A model generated the notes under the pieces. It ran no database searches, had not been told where the DNA came from, and worked only from the letters and a program-made list of their open reading frames with translations. A DNA stretch of 64,000 bases from Paenibacillus brevis (GTDB lineage: Bacteria; Bacillota; Bacilli; Paenibacillales; Paenibacillaceae). The translations under genes and the position numbers were made by a program. Positions 61,107-64,000 of the stretch are shown piece by piece; within the stretch, counting starts at the first letter, position 1, and every line of letters starts with the position of its first letter. The DNA is taken from the NCBI RefSeq assembly GCF_018919145.1, contig NZ_JAHLQJ010000006.1:124001-188000 (forward strand), written 5' to 3'.

Positions 61107-62303
61107 TAATGAGAACATTTCGGCATCTTCACGTGAAATGCCCGTAATAAGGTCGGCAATTAACTCAGCACCCAGCATGCTGCATACGGTGCCGTTCCCT
61201 CCATATCCCTCCAGAAAGTAACAGCGGGGAAAGTCAGGATGGCCGCCGATGAAAGGCAATCCGTCACGTGTTCGCCCGAATACGGCTCCCCAGGAGCGCT
61301 TGATCTGTAGCGAGGATTTTTCAGGGAACATCTGATGAAGCAGATGCAATAGATCCTTGCCCTTCTGGATTTCCCGTCCTTCTTTAAGCCCGCCTGCTGG
61401 AAGGGGCTCATCCAAGCCGCCGATGATAATATTGCCGTCTGAAGAGGTTCGCATGTACAAATAAGGGCGTGCTGTCTCCCAAATCAGGCAGCGTTCATAC
61501 CAATCATCGAAATGGGGTGCGGGATCAGTAGCAATGGCATAACTGGTTACGAGTTCTGCTCCAGGCTCCCGCTTCAGAGTCTGAGCCATATAGCCTGTTG
61601 CAAAGATAACGTGCTTCGCCTTGACCGTGTAGGCTCCGCATCGGCAGATCACCTCGTCCGGGCGGAACGAGCCTATTTGAATCGGGGAGTACTCGAATAC
61701 TTGAACGCCTTTGGAGGCGGCGTGCCTGACCAGCCCCCGTGTGAAGTCAACGGGCTGAATTTCCGCATCGTCCTTCGTGTAAATTGCGGCAGGCCGTTGA
61801 AAAGGGAATTTACTGCGGATTTGATCGGCATCCAGCCATTCTGCAGGGAATCTGTATTTCTGCAGTGTTGTATATTCTTCATATAGCAAGGGCACATCTT
61901 CTTCGCTGCTTGCAAGATAGAGACTGGGTCTTATCTCTAGCGCACGAAGATTAAGCGATTGATTGATTTCCTTCAGATGCTCCAATGCAGACCGGCATGC
62001 ACGATAAAAGTGTACAGCCTTTTGCTCGCCCAGTGTATGTATGAATGAAGTCAGGCTTTTGTCGTTGGCATATTGAATGAGCCCGGTATTGACAAGGGTG
62101 CTTCCGGTGCCGATTGTATTCTGTTCGGACAAGACTACAGACAACCCCTGCTGATGCAGCAAATGAGCGCATAGAGCCCCTCCGATGCCGCCGCCTATGA
62201 TCAGGCAATCGCAGGTTAGGTCTTGCTCCAGCTTGGGGTATGAGGCCTGGGGTTCCCGGGTATCCAGATTCATCCAGAGATAATCGCCGATATGCAGCTT
62301 CAT
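61074..62303 (-). CDS. FAD-dependent oxidoreductase (DAO family)
   Basis: 409 residues. N-terminal dinucleotide fold CLIIGGGIGGALCAHLLHQQ, VVLSEQNTIGTGSTLVNTGL, C-terminal FAD contact PFIGGHPDFPRCYFLEGYGG and GNGTVCSMLGAELIADLI. It belongs to the glycine/D-amino-acid oxidase-like group, which oxidises secondary or tertiary amines. The substrate is unknown and there is no operon partner. ATG at 62303 behind AAGGAGGAG. Confidence 0.82.
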   Translation of the reverse strand: MKLHIGDYLWMNLDTREPQASYPKLEQDLTCDCLIIGGGIGGALCAHLLHQQGLSVVLSEQNTIGTGSTLVNTGLIQYANDKSLTSFIHTLGEQKAVHFYRACRSALEHLKEINQSLNLRALEIRPSLYLASSEEDVPLLYEEYTTLQKYRFPAEWLDADQIRSKFPFQRPAAIYTKDDAEIQPVDFTRGLVRHAASKGVQVFEYSPIQIGSFRPDEVICRCGAYTVKAKHVIFATGYMAQTLKREPGAELVTSYAIATDPAPHFDDWYERCLIWETARPYLYMRTSSDGNIIIGGLDEPLPAGGLKEGREIQKGKDLLHLLHQMFPEKSSLQIKRSWGAVFGRTRDGLPFIGGHPDFPRCYFLEGYGGNGTVCSMLGAELIADLITGISREDAEMFSLTRSTRPVPSS

Positions 62304-62439
62304 CTTTGCTCCTCCTTACAAAGTCACCTATCTCAATATTCACCTGGATGACATAAGTATAACCAGCCTGTCCTAATAAAAATTTGGAACGGGGGATATA
62401 ATATGCCACGAACGCACATTACAACCTGGAGGAGTCAAC

Positions 62440-62673
62440 ATGAACAATCACCAAATGCAGGCGCTCTCCGGCAAAGAGCTCAATTACATCGCCGATAGTA
62501 TCGCCAACGAAGATATGCTGATCAAGATGTGTGCTGCTGCGGTCCAAATCTCGACACATCCGCAGATTACGCAGGCAGTTACCCAGCACATTCAGGTTCA
62601 CGAACAGCACATGGACAAGCTTCTTGATGCGCTCAAGCAGCATCAGCCGCTTGCTCCCGGACAGACACAATAG
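62440..62673 (+). CDS. small CotF-like coat protein
   Basis: 77 residues, helical, Gln/His-rich. Contains ELNYIADSIANEDMLIKMCA and HPQITQAVTQHIQVHEQHMD, the ferritin-like helical pattern of small CotF-type proteins. Ribosome-binding site CTGGAGGAG. It lies 47 bases before a longer CotF-like gene, so both probably belong to one sporulation unit. Confidence 0.55.
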   Translation: MNNHQMQALSGKELNYIADSIANEDMLIKMCAAAVQISTHPQITQAVTQHIQVHEQHMDKLLDALKQHQPLAPGQTQ

Positions 62674-62720
62674 CTTGCTTCACGTATCCATGGACTATAA
62701 CGACAACAGGAGGAAATCAA

Positions 62721-63104
62721 GTGAATAATCAGCTTCAGAATGACATGCTGCCGCAGGACGATTTGTTGAAAATAGTATTGGCCGACTTGAGAAGAACTTC
62801 GCGCGAATATACGACGGCAACTACGGAAGCCTCTTGTCCCGCAATTCGCAGCTTATTCTCGGAACTGACCGATAGCACCTTGAAATTGCAAGGAGAGCTC
62901 TACAAGCTGATGGAGGAGCAGCAGATTTACACCAAGCCTGCCGGGGCTCCCCGTAAAGAAGTAGATAAGAACCTGCAGGAGGCGGAACAGGCATGCAGAC
63001 AGGCGAAGCAATTTGCCGCCCAGCATCAAAGTCAAATGGGGTCCATGGCTGCTCATATGTCTAACGTATCCGCTCATCAGGTCAATACAAAGCCATTTAA
63101 CTAG
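62721..63104 (+). CDS. CotF-family spore coat protein
   Basis: 127 residues. LPQDDLLKIVLADLRRTSRE, TTATTEASCPAIRSLFSELT and LQGELYKLMEEQQIY show the CotF helical motif ('..DlL...K...r.y..a..Ea..p..R..f...l'). CotF of Bacillus is a spore-coat component. The tail is Gln/Met/His-rich. Start is GTG at 62721 with CAGGAGG 8 bases upstream. Confidence 0.72.
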   Translation: MNNQLQNDMLPQDDLLKIVLADLRRTSREYTTATTEASCPAIRSLFSELTDSTLKLQGELYKLMEEQQIYTKPAGAPRKEVDKNLQEAEQACRQAKQFAAQHQSQMGSMAAHMSNVSAHQVNTKPFN

Positions 63105-63145
63105 TCGCAAGGTTACAGGATGTAACGCGACTTGCAAATCATCGG

Positions 63146-63186
63146 CGTTCGCTTCGGGAAATCTTCCATGGAGCGGACGTTTTTAT
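63146..63186 (+). terminator. terminator after the coat-protein pair
   Basis: CGTTCGCT / AGCGGACG (one G-T wobble) followed by TTTTTATTT. Confidence 0.75.
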
Positions 63187-63283
63187 TTGCAGGAGTAACA
63201 AATTCATGTAATATAAGTAGTAAATTTGATTCCGAAACTTTAGGTGTGATGACCTGAATCGGAACAGCGCTGGAGGATGAAGC

Positions 63284-63784
63284 ATGAAACCGTTAAGCGA
63301 TTTGAAGCTGAAAGTGCTGGATCTTCTGAGAGAGGATGCCCGCCGGGATCCTAAACTGCTGGCGACCTTGGTCGGTGCGTCGGAGCAGGAAGTGGCTGAG
63401 GTGATCGCGGAGCTTGAAGAAGATCATGTGATTGTGAAGTATGCGACAGTGGTCAATTCTAGCAAGTTGGATGATGAGAAGGTAACCGCACTGATTGAAG
63501 TGCAGATTACGCCTGAGCGCGGACGGGGATTTGAAGCCATTGCGGAGCGGATTTACTTGTTCCCGCAGGTTATGTCCGTCTACCTCATGTCCGGTGCCTA
63601 TGATTTGCTCGTAGAGGTTGAAGGACGCAATTTGAAGGAAGTCGCGAGCTTTGTCTCCGACAAGCTGTCCCCGTTGGAATCGGTGCTATCGACGAAGACG
63701 CATTTTATTCTTAAAAAATACAAGCAGGACGGTATCATCTTCGAGGATCCTGAAGAGGATCGCCGTCTGATGATTTCTCCGTAA
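63284..63784 (+). CDS. alaR: Lrp/AsnC-family regulator, AlaR-like
   Basis: 166 residues. Winged helix-turn-helix (about 1-55, LREDARRDPKLLATLVGASE QEV region) and a RAM ligand-binding domain (about 70-150, EKVTALIEVQITPERGRGFE, VMSVYLMSGAYDLLVEVEGR). It lies 13 bases upstream of an aminotransferase gene, the arrangement of Bacillus alaR-alaT (yugG-yugH), where it activates alanine transaminase. The symbol rests on that context. Confidence 0.8.
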   Translation: MKPLSDLKLKVLDLLREDARRDPKLLATLVGASEQEVAEVIAELEEDHVIVKYATVVNSSKLDDEKVTALIEVQITPERGRGFEAIAERIYLFPQVMSVYLMSGAYDLLVEVEGRNLKEVASFVSDKLSPLESVLSTKTHFILKKYKQDGIIFEDPEEDRRLMISP

Positions 63785-63797
63785 AGGAAGTAATGTC

Positions 63798-64000
63798 ATG
63801 AGTATTCATTCACAGGAAGAGCAGCACATGGAATCGGCCGGCAAGACGATGACGTCCTATTTGGCGCCCCGGGTACGGGATATTCAGCCTTCAGGGATAC
63901 GCCGCTTCTTTGACCTGGCTAGTGGAAACAAGGATATTATTACATTGGGTGTAGGGGAGCCTGACTTCATTACACCCTGGCATGTAAGAGAAGCCTGCGT
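63798..64000 (+). CDS. alaT: class I/II aminotransferase, probable alanine transaminase AlaT (5' part)
   Basis: Only about 67 codons lie in the window. The visible part, SYLAPRVRDIQPSGIRRFFD and DIITLGVGEPDFITPWHVRE, is the N-terminal substrate loop of fold-type I aminotransferases. Follows the Lrp-type regulator by 13 bases with AAGGAAG upstream. The PLP lysine is outside the window. Confidence 0.82.
   Translation, partial: MSIHSQEEQHMESAGKTMTSYLAPRVRDIQPSGIRRFFDLASGNKDIITLGVGEPDFITPWHVREAC

Overview
The window reads as a chromosomal segment of an endospore-forming, low-to-mid GC Gram-positive bacterium, most likely Paenibacillus or a close relative in the Bacillales. The signs are strong AAGGAGG-type ribosome-binding sites, a GerA-type germination operon, a YjcZ-type sporulation peptide, CotF-like coat proteins, two T-box leaders, an L20-type leader in front of infC-rpmI-rplT, and a Bacillus-like gene set (mnmL/mnmM, nupNOPQ, mutS2, alaR-alaT). 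It is mostly ordinary core genome. I see no prophage, insertion sequence, plasmid or CRISPR array.

Layout. 0-6.4 kb (minus strand): ribosomal protein L25 with a structured leader that includes a tiny ORF, a DUF4256 protein, a response regulator/histidine kinase/lipoprotein operon, and a 23S rRNA uracil methyltransferase. 6.5-10.7 kb: a germinant-receptor operon (A-B-C subunits plus a small membrane protein). 10.7-14.6 kb: recQ, a B12-binding radical SAM protein, a YjcZ-type peptide. 14.8-20.3 kb: a 1830-residue soluble hybrid histidine kinase with a very long HAMP array. 20.4-25.9 kb: a lipase-like hydrolase, the tRNA-wobble pair mnmL-mnmM, trmB, a glycolipid glucosyltransferase and a PAP2 phosphatase. 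26.6-30.1 kb: a GT2 glycosyltransferase, a cluster of structured repeats, infC-rpmI-rplT. 30.3-35.2 kb: a nucleoside-type ABC transporter. 36.4-41.7 kb: T-box-controlled ilvB-ilvN-ilvC, a probable leuA remnant, leuB. 41.9-47.4 kb: a PAS kinase, a feo iron-uptake operon with a frameshifted feoB, an orphan aldolase-like protein. 48.2-50.3 kb: a GGDEF-EAL protein. 50.4-54.7 kb: two tRNAs and T-box-controlled pheST. 54.8-60.4 kb: a ZapA protein with a giant coiled-coil tail, a CuA-type lipoprotein, a holin-like membrane protein, mutS2, a DUF350 protein and a 27-residue membrane peptide. 60.5-64 kb: a zinc-ribbon protein, an FAD oxidoreductase, two coat proteins, an Lrp-type regulator and the start of its aminotransferase.

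The feature least explained by known families is a set of five related intergenic repeats, about 99-188 bp, at 23.2, 27.8, 28.0, 28.2 and 36.2 kb, all in the same orientation. They share a TTTGATCACGA motif at the left, TCGAATCTTG in the middle and a GGTGCTGAAA-type motif at the right. Two neighbouring copies carry long stems whose arms differ in sequence but keep pairing, which points to selection for structure or to recent mobility of a palindromic element. A second, unrelated 135-bp imperfect palindrome lies at 47.6 kb.

Annotation is from reading the sequence and family knowledge alone; no database search was possible. Start codons were chosen from ribosome-binding sites and are stated where they matter.
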